DNA of 9,686 nt, taken from Deltaproteobacteria bacterium. GTDB lineage: Bacteria; Desulfobacterota; Desulfobacteria; Desulfobacterales; Desulfobacteraceae. Both the position numbers and the translations under genes were made by a program. Below are positions 1 to 6,784 of this stretch, in pieces; the stretch's first letter is position 1; the number at the start of each line of letters is the position of its first letter. Under the pieces are notes generated by a model. The model was not told where the DNA came from. It saw nothing but the letters and a program-made list of their open reading frames with translations, and ran no database searches. Location of the stretch: NCBI GenBank assembly GCA_019314105.1, contig JAFCZY010000040.1, positions 1-9,686 on the forward strand. The letters run 5' to 3'.

Positions 1-1
1 T

Positions 2-283
2 CTTTATCCTGTCTCTGATGAGGACTTGAATGCGATGGCACAGGGGCTGGAGATTGATACAATAAAAACCAGGAAAGCCACAGTGAGGCGCCTTTCAAAA
101 AATAAATTTAATATTATTTTAAAACAGGGGAGAAACCGCCAGATTCGAAAAATGGTGGGGAAAATTAAAAACAAGGTTGATCGCTTAAAAAGAATCAGGA
201 TGGCAAGTATTACCCTTGGAAAGTTAAAAGAAGGGAAATGGCGTTATTTGAACCCTGAAGAAATCAAGGGATTAACCCAGTGA
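2..283 (+). CDS. rRNA pseudouridine synthase, RsuA/RluB/RluF family, C-terminal part (5'-truncated by window edge)
   Basis: The reading frame is open from base 2 and gives 93 residues before the TGA stop at 281-283; the true start lies left of the window. The family isomerises a specific uridine in ribosomal RNA to pseudouridine. The visible part carries the family's C-terminal hallmark QGRNRQIRKM, followed by a V-x-R-L-K-R-I-R segment and the closing LGKLKEGKWRYL strand, ending about 10 residues later as in complete members. The 'GLEI' turn and the I-T-L-G-x-L-x-x-G-x-W-R ending look most like the RluF/RluB branch, but I cannot separate the paralogues from a tail alone, so no symbol is given. 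The S4 domain and the catalytic Asp motif are expected off-window. The TTG at 26 is an internal Leu codon, not a start. Its last 12 bp overlap the convergent trpS end. Confidence 0.85.
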   Translation, partial: LYPVSDEDLNAMAQGLEIDTIKTRKATVRRLSKNKFNIILKQGRNRQIRKMVGKIKNKVDRLKRIRMASITLGKLKEGKWRYLNPEEIKGLTQ

Positions 284-1282
284 CTGAATCCCGATGGTCT
301 TTCTTATTTTTTCAAGAAACGGGACAGAAAACTCTCTTGCTTTCATCGCACCATTTCTAAGGATGGCATCAATATCAGATGGATTTTGAATCAGCTCTTC
401 ATATCGTTTTCTGGGGTCTTCTAATATGTCATCAATATATTCAAAGAGTTCCTGTTTCATGGTTCCCCATGCAATACCCCGCCGGTAACGGTCTGCCATT
501 TCTTTTGTTTCCGATTCAGATGCAAATGCCTTGTAAATCGAAAACAAGGTGCAGGTTTCCGGGTCTTTGGGTTCATCCGGCCCCAAAGAATTGGTTGTTA
601 TCTTCATAATCAATTTTCTAAGGCGTTTTTGCGTATCAAACAAAGGAATATAATTGTGATAACTCTTGCTCATTTTTCGACCGTCCAATCCGGCGAGAAC
701 AGAAGACGTCTCATCCACAACAACTTCGGGAAGAATAAACAGTTTTTTATAAACATGATTAAATCTTGCCGCTATGTCGCGGGTCATTTCAAGATGCTGG
801 ACCTGATCTTTGCCGACAGGTACTTTTCTGGCATTAAACATCAGGATATCAGCCGCCATGAGAATCGGATATGAAAAAAGTCCCATGGTGATGCCTTTGT
901 CAGCATCCTTGTGGCCTTGGCCTTCATTTTCCGCTACGCTTGCTTTATATGCATGGGCTCTGTTCATTAATCCTTTGGCTGTAAGGCAGGTAAAAATCCA
1001 GGTGAGTTCCGGTATTTCAGGGATATCTGATTGCCGGTAAAACACACAATTGTCATAGTCCAGCCCCATGGCAATCCAGGCAGCGGCAATTTCAAGTGCA
1101 GATTGTTTTCTCAGCTTTGGATCATAATTTTTAATTAAAGAATGATAATCCGCAAGAAAATAATAGGAGACCAAGTCTTTGTTTCTACTGGTTTCCACTG
1201 CCGGTCGTATGGCACCGACATAATTACCAAGATGAGGCGTCCCACTGGTGGTGATTCCGGTTAAAAAATCTGCGTTTTTCAT
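272..1282 (-). CDS. trpS: Tryptophanyl-tRNA synthetase (class I)
   Basis: This cytoplasmic enzyme activates tryptophan with ATP and loads it onto tRNA-Trp. From the ATG at 1280-1282 the protein has 336 residues, normal for the family. The N terminus holds the HIGH-equivalent motif PHLGN (residues 16-20) within a TTSGTPHLGNYVGAIRPA block, which is the variant seen in one proteobacterial TrpS branch. GKDQVQH (157-163) is the conserved Rossmann-fold motif, and GRKMSKS (201-207) is the KMSKS loop that contacts ATP. A TTG at 1339 would add 19 residues (MLIPFNYYIKNN...) with no resemblance to the family, so I chose the ATG, which has AGGA 10 nt upstream (1293-1296). It lies 68 bp downstream of the nucleotidyltransferase gene on the same strand with no visible terminator between them, so co-transcription is likely. 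Its TAA stop is at 272-274, inside the convergent pseudouridine synthase gene. Confidence 0.96.
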   Translation of the reverse strand: MKNADFLTGITTSGTPHLGNYVGAIRPAVETSRNKDLVSYYFLADYHSLIKNYDPKLRKQSALEIAAAWIAMGLDYDNCVFYRQSDIPEIPELTWIFTCLTAKGLMNRAHAYKASVAENEGQGHKDADKGITMGLFSYPILMAADILMFNARKVPVGKDQVQHLEMTRDIAARFNHVYKKLFILPEVVVDETSSVLAGLDGRKMSKSYHNYIPLFDTQKRLRKLIMKITTNSLGPDEPKDPETCTLFSIYKAFASESETKEMADRYRRGIAWGTMKQELFEYIDDILEDPRKRYEELIQNPSDIDAILRNGAMKAREFSVPFLEKIRKTIGIQSLG

Positions 1283-1350
1283 GTTCAACTGTTCCTGAAA
1301 TTGATTGTTTTTAATATAATAATTAAAGGGGATTAACAAAAAGTCATGAT

Positions 1351-4026
1351 TTAATCAATCAGTTTGTTTTTCTTAGCATACGCTGTGGCAAATTTAATCT
1401 CTTCTTTCTTTGTTTTCAACTGCCCATCCAGTTTAGCGTTTAAGACCTGATTGAGTACGGTGGTAAAAACTGGACCGGATGGCACCCCGATTTTTAATAA
1501 ATCTCTGCCTTTAATGTATGGCCTTATATTCCTTTGATGGGTATAAAAATTTGAGATGGCTTTTCTTACTTCTTCATCTTTTGCCAGGGCCATCATATAT
1601 AAAATGTATTCGGTTTTAAAATTAATGAGCACCCAGTATAGATCCTGTCGGGTATAAGTTAATGTATTTTCTATTAAATGGAGCTGCTTTTCAGCTTTAT
1701 ATCTTTTTTCCAGAAGAATTTCACGTTCTTTCAAAGGTGTGTTAAGTCTGTCACAGATTTGTTCACAGACGGTATAAGAACTCCGGTTTAAAAGTGCCAT
1801 AAAGTAAACCGACCATCTTGGATAGGGCTCATCCATATATAAGAGATCGTGCCAGGAAAGTATTTTATTGACGGATTCAAGCAATTGGTAGGTATTCGGG
1901 ATAAAGGTCAGTTCTTTATGAAGGACTTTTTCAAGGCCGTATCTCTCCATTGTTCTAATTGCCGGAATGGGGTTTTCTTCTTCAAAAATTTGTTTTAATT
2001 CGGATAATACCCTGAGACCACTTAAATTTTTAAAACTATCTATTTTAATGGCGTTATGAATTAAATTTGAAGTTACTTTCCCGATTTTAAATCCAAACCG
2101 ATTTGAAAATTTAATGGCTCGAAAAATACGGGTGGGATCTTCAACAAAGCTTAAATTATGAATAATTCTTATTGTTTTGTCTTTCAGATCCCTGTTGGCG
2201 CCGAAATAATCTATCATTGTTCCAAAATTGTCAGGATTAAGACTGATGGCCAGGGTATTGATGGTAAAATCCCTTCGGGCAAGGTCAAGCTTGATGGAAC
2301 TTTTTTCAACAATCGGCAACGCTGCCGGTGTTTTATAATATTCTAACCTGGCAGAGGCCACATCAATTTTAAAATTATCAGGGAAAATAATCACTGCCGT
2401 GCCAAATTTTTTATGGGTATTGATCCTGCATCCTTCTTTTTTTGAATAAATTTTGGCAAATTCAATACCGTCGCCTTCAACAACAATATCGATGTCGTCG
2501 ATTTGTCTGTTCAATAGCAGATCTCTGACAAATCCGCCAACAACAAACATATGAAACCCCAGGTCATTGCCGGTTTTGCCGATATTTTGAAGCAATTGTC
2601 TTATGCGGTTATCAAGTCGTTGATAAAGAATGTTCTCAATCTGTCTTTCCTTGACATTTTTTTTAAATCCCGATTCAGTTTCATTTCTTTTAAGTGCTTT
2701 GTTATGCTGCACTAAATAATTTAACAGATCAGTTCGGGTAATCACACCTTTAATCCATCCATCATCGATAACCGGCAAAATTCTGTGTTTTCCTTCAATG
2801 ATAATATTTTCAATCTGGGAGATATCAGCATCAGAAGAAATATAGCTGACTTCGGAATTCATATATTCTTTTACCGGAAGATGGGACAATTTGTGATGCA
2901 GTGTTTTTTCTATTACCTGTCGGGTAATGTACCCTTCATAGGAATTTTTCTTTTTATCAACAACCAATAATGTGTTGATATTATATCGTGTCATCATATT
3001 CCCGGCTGTTTTACAGGTAATACGGGGTTCAATCGTGATGGCAGGTGACGTCATCAGATGTTTTGCAATTTGAATATTTTTTACTTCTTTTTGAAGCAGT
3101 TTAATGAGCATTATTTCAACCTGTGCGAGGGTTTGGTTATCAACTTTGGCAGAAGCCGCATAAGAATGGCCACCGCCACCAAATTTTGATAGTATCTTTC
3201 CTGCATCAACTTCCGAAATTCTGTTTCTTGCAATAATATTAATTTTATTATCCATTAAAACGATGGCAAAAAAGATATCAAGATTTTCCATCCTGACAAT
3301 CTTTTGAACAATGGTTGCCAGATCTGTAATATATGTGGGAGAAGAGATGACAGACATATGAATATCAACCCCATTTATTTTATGAACCGTCATTTCATTT
3401 AACAATTCATTTAACCACGTGACCTGTTCGGATTTAATTTCTTTCACTACAAAACTGACGATAGTATTCAGATTGGCGCCACAGGATAAAAGAAAAGCGG
3501 CCTGCTCAAAATCTTCTTTTGTGGTGGAAGCATATGTAAACGACCCTGTATCCTCATATATCCCCAAAGCCATGATTGTTGCCTCTTCAGGACTGGGAAC
3601 AATCTTTTTTTTCTGTAACAGGGCACTTAATATGGTTGTTGTTGCACCAGTTTTTCTGATGATTTCAAAAGCACCTGTTATATCCCCCTTCATGGCGGGG
3701 TGATGATCATAGATATCTATTTTAATATCTTTTTTGTCGAGTAATTCGGATACCTGAGTCAATCTGCTTTTTTGTCTGGTGTCAACAATCACGAGTTTTG
3801 ATGTTTGTGAAAAGTCTATGGAATCCGGATCTGCCATATTAAACAGGTAACTTGTGGAGCTGATAAAAAAGTCCCGTAAGCTTTTTTCCTGTGATCCGGG
3901 GAAAATAATAACCGAACCGGGATATAATTTTTGAGCAGCCAGCATGGAGGCAATGGCATCAAAGTCCGCATTAATATGACTGGTAATAATCGTATCCGGT
4001 TTAATAATTTTATTTTTTTTATTCAA
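1351..4026 (-). CDS. DHH/DHHA1-CBS-CBS-tRNA nucleotidyltransferase composite protein (probable A-adding tRNA nucleotidyltransferase or poly(A) polymerase family)
   Basis: The protein has 891 residues in three modules. Residues 1-310 form a DHH/DHHA1 phosphoesterase: NADFDAIAS (19-27), VDTR (81-84), YDHHP (106-110), YEDTGSF (157-163) and GGGGH (283-287) are all present. Residues about 322-440 are two CBS domains (EHLMT-like AKHLMTSPAI at 321-330; VKEYMN at 385-390). Residues about 465-891 are a class II nucleotidyltransferase: VGGFVRD (496-502), catalytic DIDIVVEG (511-518; D511 and D513), RRDFTIN (584-590) and EDPTR (629-633), the EDxxR nucleotide-selection motif. The YYKTPAALPIVE stretch before RRD resembles A-adding rather than full CCA-adding enzymes. 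In Aquifex and Geobacter, proteins of this architecture or family work beside a separate CC-adding enzyme. No C-terminal HD domain is visible. The start is TTG; no ATG precedes the first DHH motif, and AGGAG sits 7 nt upstream. A- versus CCA- or poly(A)-specificity remains inference. Confidence 0.9.
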   Translation of the reverse strand: MNKKNKIIKPDTIITSHINADFDAIASMLAAQKLYPGSVIIFPGSQEKSLRDFFISSTSYLFNMADPDSIDFSQTSKLVIVDTRQKSRLTQVSELLDKKDIKIDIYDHHPAMKGDITGAFEIIRKTGATTTILSALLQKKKIVPSPEEATIMALGIYEDTGSFTYASTTKEDFEQAAFLLSCGANLNTIVSFVVKEIKSEQVTWLNELLNEMTVHKINGVDIHMSVISSPTYITDLATIVQKIVRMENLDIFFAIVLMDNKINIIARNRISEVDAGKILSKFGGGGHSYAASAKVDNQTLAQVEIMLIKLLQKEVKNIQIAKHLMTSPAITIEPRITCKTAGNMMTRYNINTLLVVDKKKNSYEGYITRQVIEKTLHHKLSHLPVKEYMNSEVSYISSDADISQIENIIIEGKHRILPVIDDGWIKGVITRTDLLNYLVQHNKALKRNETESGFKKNVKERQIENILYQRLDNRIRQLLQNIGKTGNDLGFHMFVVGGFVRDLLLNRQIDDIDIVVEGDGIEFAKIYSKKEGCRINTHKKFGTAVIIFPDNFKIDVASARLEYYKTPAALPIVEKSSIKLDLARRDFTINTLAISLNPDNFGTMIDYFGANRDLKDKTIRIIHNLSFVEDPTRIFRAIKFSNRFGFKIGKVTSNLIHNAIKIDSFKNLSGLRVLSELKQIFEEENPIPAIRTMERYGLEKVLHKELTFIPNTYQLLESVNKILSWHDLLYMDEPYPRWSVYFMALLNRSSYTVCEQICDRLNTPLKEREILLEKRYKAEKQLHLIENTLTYTRQDLYWVLINFKTEYILYMMALAKDEEVRKAISNFYTHQRNIRPYIKGRDLLKIGVPSGPVFTTVLNQVLNAKLDGQLKTKKEEIKFATAYAKKNKLID

Positions 4027-4033
4027 AAAATAA

Positions 4034-4038
4034 CTCCT
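4034..4038 (-). promoter_or_regulatory. Ribosome binding site fixing the TTG start of the nucleotidyltransferase
   Basis: On the minus strand the sequence AGGAG is followed by seven bases and then TTG at 4026-4024. The next in-frame Met is residue 28, beyond the first conserved Asp motif of the DHH module, so this Shine-Dalgarno box decides the start in favour of TTG. Confidence 0.75.
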
Positions 4039-4060
4039 GTTGTAATCAATCGATAAAATT

Positions 4061-4089
4061 TATATAGTATATCCGTTTAGATTTTACAA
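4061..4089 (-). promoter_or_regulatory. Candidate sigma70-type promoter for the nucleotidyltransferase-trpS unit
   Basis: On the minus strand, TTGTAA (4089-4084) and TATATA (4066-4061) are separated by 17 bases. A better -10 match, TATACT, overlaps at 4071-4066 but then lacks a good -35 box. Transcription would begin around 4053, leaving a leader of about 27 nt to the TTG start. The region is very AT-rich, so chance matches are common. Confidence 0.4.
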
Positions 4090-4094
4090 TTGAT

Positions 4095-4123
4095 CTGGCA
4101 TTAGTATGCTTAAATTTTATAAA
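4095..4123 (+). promoter_or_regulatory. Candidate sigma70-type promoter for pilC-pilS
   Basis: CTGGCA (4095-4100, four of six matches to TTGACA) and TATAAA (4118-4123, five of six to TATAAT) are separated by exactly 17 bases. Transcription would begin near 4130, giving a leader of about 32 nt before the pilC ATG with its GAGG box. It stands back to back with the minus-strand promoter candidate, the two -35 boxes only 5 bp apart, so a factor binding here could affect both units. Confidence 0.45.
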
Positions 4124-4161
4124 AATTAACCTAGTTTGAAAACTTATGAAGAGGATTAAAA

Positions 4162-5373
4162 ATGCCTACTGTTTTTGAATGGAAAGGAAAAAATCCCAGA
4201 GGAAGAAAAATTAAGGGAGAAATGGAGGCAGAGACTTCTGAACAGGTAAAACAGCATCTCCAAAGACGAAAAATAACGCCTGTTAAGATCAGAAAAAAAC
4301 CAAAAAATATTTTCGAAAATATAAAATTTCTTCAACCCAAAGTTAAAGAACGTGATGTTATTATTTTTTCCAGACAATTTTCCACAATGATTGATGCGGG
4401 GTTGCCACTTCTGCAATGCCTTGATATCCTTCAATCACAGCAGGAAAACCCGACCTTTAAAAAAGACCTGAAGAAAATAAAAGAATCTGTTGAATCCGGT
4501 GAAACTTTTGCAGCTGCTTTAAAGAAATTTCCAAAAGTGTTTAACGAGCTGTTTATCAATATGGTTGCAGCCGGAGAGGCAGGCGGAATTCTTGATATTA
4601 TCTTGAACCGACTTTCCGCCTATATGGAAAAAATGGCCAAGCTGAAGAGCCAGGTCAAGGGGGCCATGACCTATCCGATTATTACCATTATTATAGCGAT
4701 CATTGTTGTATCCATTATACTTGTTTTCGTCATACCTGTCTTTTCAGAAATGTTTGCCGATTTTGGCGGCACGCTGCCGGCACCTACCTTAATGGTCATT
4801 GGTCTAAGCGAATTTGCCATTGGTAATATCGTTTATATCATTGGAGGGATAATTGCCGCTTCGTTTCTTATTAAGCGAACCTATGCGTCTAAAAAAGGTC
4901 GTATTTTAATGGATGACATGTTTTTAAGGCTTCCTGTCATCGGTATTCTGATCCGGAAAGTAGCTGTGGCCAAATTTACACGAACGACCAGCACAATGCT
5001 CTCAAGCGGTGTGTCAATTCTTGAGGTTCTTGATATTGTTGCAAAAACAGCCGGCAATAAAATTATAGAATTTGCCATACAAGATGTCAAAATCGGAATT
5101 GCTGAAGGAAGATCAATGGCAGATCCTTTGGTTGAAAGTGGTGTGTTCCCTTCCATGGTTTGCTCCATGATTGCTGTGGGAGAGTCAACAGGGGCACTGG
5201 ATGTCATGATGGAAAAAATTGCTGATTTTTATGATGATGAGGTGGATCAGGCCGTTAAAAACCTGACAGATATGATAGAGCCGTTTATGCTCGTTTTTCT
5301 AGGAGTGGTGGTTGGCGGACTTGTCATTTCAATGTATCTGCCCATTTTTTCCATGGCAGGCGCCATTTCATAG
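4162..5373 (+). CDS. pilC: Type IV pilus inner-membrane platform protein PilC (GspF/T2SF family)
   Basis: The 403-residue length matches PilC. It forms the inner-membrane base on which the PilB and PilT ATPases act during pilus assembly and retraction. The N-terminal FEWKGKNPRGRKIKGE is the typical PilC opening. Two T2SF repeats follow: the first (about 66-190) begins with FSRQFSTMIDAGLPLLQCLDIL-like sequence and the second (about 270-393) with FTRTTSTMLSSGVSILEVLD. Each contains a G-E-x-x-G turn (AAGEAGG at 136-142, AVGESTG at 338-344). Membrane segments lie at about 171-193, 220-238 and 372-395, ending in the family's MYLPIF motif. The start ATG has GAGG (4151-4154) 7 nt upstream. A type II secretion GspF is the alternative, but the C terminus and the PilS neighbour favour PilC. 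pilB and pilT are absent here; the upstream gene is divergent and unrelated. Confidence 0.93.
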   Translation: MPTVFEWKGKNPRGRKIKGEMEAETSEQVKQHLQRRKITPVKIRKKPKNIFENIKFLQPKVKERDVIIFSRQFSTMIDAGLPLLQCLDILQSQQENPTFKKDLKKIKESVESGETFAAALKKFPKVFNELFINMVAAGEAGGILDIILNRLSAYMEKMAKLKSQVKGAMTYPIITIIIAIIVVSIILVFVIPVFSEMFADFGGTLPAPTLMVIGLSEFAIGNIVYIIGGIIAASFLIKRTYASKKGRILMDDMFLRLPVIGILIRKVAVAKFTRTTSTMLSSGVSILEVLDIVAKTAGNKIIEFAIQDVKIGIAEGRSMADPLVESGVFPSMVCSMIAVGESTGALDVMMEKIADFYDDEVDQAVKNLTDMIEPFMLVFLGVVVGGLVISMYLPIFSMAGAIS

Positions 5374-5376
5374 ATT

Positions 5377-6675
5377 ATGAAAAATCATTATTTTCAAGAT
5401 AACCCGGATTTTTCACTTCAAATCAAATGGGTTGTTCTGTCAAGGGTTGTTTTTGCCATCCTTTTGATTGTCGCCTGTCTTATTTTTTCTTCAGGGGAAA
5501 AATTTTCCTTTTTTGCACAGCCATTTTTATCATTGTATAATATTGCCGCATTTATTTTGCTTATTTCAATCGTTTATTTAATCTGGCTGAATAAATTTAA
5601 AAAACATCTGATTTTGGCCTATGCACAGATTATTATTGATACAATTTTAGTCACAGCGATTATTTTTGTTACCGGCAGTTATGACAGCATCTTTACTTTT
5701 CTTTACCTGGTTGTCATTATTTATACGGCCATGATATTGTTTCAAGAGGGCAGTTTGATTATTGCTGCGATTTCAAGTATTCAATATGGTACTTTGATTG
5801 AGATGGAATACTATAAAGTCATCACGCCTTTTCTGGGACAATTTTATCTCTCCACTACGGTAGATGAGAGCCATATCATTTATAGAATTATTATCGTCAC
5901 TATTGCGTGTTTTTCTGTAGCAATCCTCAGTGGTATTTTAGCATTTCAATTAAAAGGTGCTAAACAGGAGTTGAAAATAACTCAGGAACACTTGAAACGG
6001 GTTGAAAAAATGGCTGCCATGGATGAAATGATATCCGGCATTGCCCATGAAATTAAAAATCCCTTGGCTTCTTTATCCGGATCTATTCAATTCCTTCGGG
6101 AAGACACAATCCCCGGTTCTTCTGAAGATAAACTGATGCAAATTATTTTACGAGAAACAAACCGGCTTAAAAACATTGTTGATGATATCCAATTGTTTGC
6201 AAAACCTCGTGCGGATAATGCGATTGAAATGAAAATAGCGGACGCAATTGAAGAAACAGTTGAACTTTTTTTAAATGATCCTGAACGAAACAAACAAATT
6301 AACTTTATTATGAATCTGGACAAAGATATTCGTGTGTTTATTGATCCAACGCATTTTACCCAAATTTTATGGAATTTATTGAAAAATGCCACTCAATCCA
6401 TAAAAGGTCCCGGAGAGATCAAAATTTACCTCAGACCATCAAGAAACAACCGCGTTCATTTAACTATTGTAGACACTGGCAGCGGGATCAATCAGAAAGA
6501 TTTAACGCATATTTTTGATCCCTTTTATACAACCAAACCGGAAGGTACCGGCCTTGGCCTTGCTATTATTCATCGGTTGATTGATACCTATAATGGTATG
6601 ATTGATTTTGAATCAACACCAGGAAAGGGTACGATTTTTACTATTCTTTTAAATAGTGTCCCCCACAAAAGATAA
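5377..6675 (+). CDS. pilS: PilS-like membrane sensor histidine kinase
   Basis: The 432-residue protein has six predicted membrane helices (about 15-37, 50-71, 77-98, 103-122, 124-140, 167-191). A short charged, probably coiled-coil linker (192-212) leads into the kinase core. GIAHEIKNPLAS (221-232) is the HisKA H-box with phosphorylatable H224. HATPase motifs are the N-box NLLKNA (333-338), G1 DTGSGI (366-371), FDPFYTTK (380-387) and G2 GTGLGLAI (390-397). The six-helix input plus this H-box is the PilS pattern; PilS phosphorylates PilR, a sigma54 activator of pilin genes. Unlike the Pseudomonas protein there is no room for a PAS domain between helix 6 and the H-box. The ATG follows the pilC TAG by 3 bp. 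The only upstream purine box (AGG, 5358-5360) is about 16 nt away and within a small ATGGC/GCCAT inverted repeat, so translation probably depends on coupling to pilC. No response regulator gene follows. PilS assignment rests on topology plus the pilC context; kinase function is certain. Confidence 0.85.
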   Translation: MKNHYFQDNPDFSLQIKWVVLSRVVFAILLIVACLIFSSGEKFSFFAQPFLSLYNIAAFILLISIVYLIWLNKFKKHLILAYAQIIIDTILVTAIIFVTGSYDSIFTFLYLVVIIYTAMILFQEGSLIIAAISSIQYGTLIEMEYYKVITPFLGQFYLSTTVDESHIIYRIIIVTIACFSVAILSGILAFQLKGAKQELKITQEHLKRVEKMAAMDEMISGIAHEIKNPLASLSGSIQFLREDTIPGSSEDKLMQIILRETNRLKNIVDDIQLFAKPRADNAIEMKIADAIEETVELFLNDPERNKQINFIMNLDKDIRVFIDPTHFTQILWNLLKNATQSIKGPGEIKIYLRPSRNNRVHLTIVDTGSGINQKDLTHIFDPFYTTKPEGTGLGLAIIHRLIDTYNGMIDFESTPGKGTIFTILLNSVPHKR

Positions 6676-6784
6676 ATAACAAATTCTTGACAATTTCATG
6701 TAAATTAGGCTATTTATTCTTGTTTTATCAAAATTAACGCTAAACAATCTGCAAGTTGCAATAAGAAGATGAAGGTAATTATTT
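6676..6784 (+). promoter_or_regulatory. Leader region of lysS with candidate promoter (TTGACA at 6687-6692)
   Basis: This 109-bp gap separates pilS from lysS. It holds a perfect -35 consensus TTGACA (6687-6692) followed after 18 bases by TATTTA (6711-6716), a weak -10 box. A perfect short palindrome, TGCAA-G-TTGCA, lies at 6750-6760. GAAGG (6771-6775) stands 9 nt before the lysS ATG. No U-tract hairpin that could terminate the pilS transcript is visible, so read-through from pilCS is also possible. Confidence 0.45.

Noticed and set aside
1283..1339. N-terminal extension of trpS from a TTG at 1339
   Set aside because: The 19 extra residues do not resemble TrpS, TTG has no convincing ribosome binding site, and the ATG at 1282 starts exactly where the family starts.
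3419..3703. 94-codon open frame antisense to the DHH domain of the nucleotidyltransferase
   Set aside because: Entirely inside a conserved gene on the opposite strand, with no family resemblance.
4096..4110. Sigma54-like -24/-12 element (TGGCA...TGC) upstream of pilC
   Set aside because: GG and GC are separated by 9 bases, but functional sigma54 promoters keep 10. The same bases are better explained as a CTGGCA -35 box with TATAAA 17 bp downstream.
4156..4434. Open frame antisense to the start of pilC
   Set aside because: Low-complexity Phe/Ser-rich translation lying wholly opposite strongly conserved PilC sequence; a shadow frame.
5353..5366. ATGGC-AGGC-GCCAT hairpin at the end of pilC as a terminator
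   Set aside because: The stem is only 5 bp, has no following U-tract, and lies inside the coding sequence before the closely coupled pilS.
6676..6784. T-box or other riboswitch in the lysS leader
   Set aside because: The leader is too short and shows no T-box sequence, terminator/antiterminator pair or L-box-like structure.
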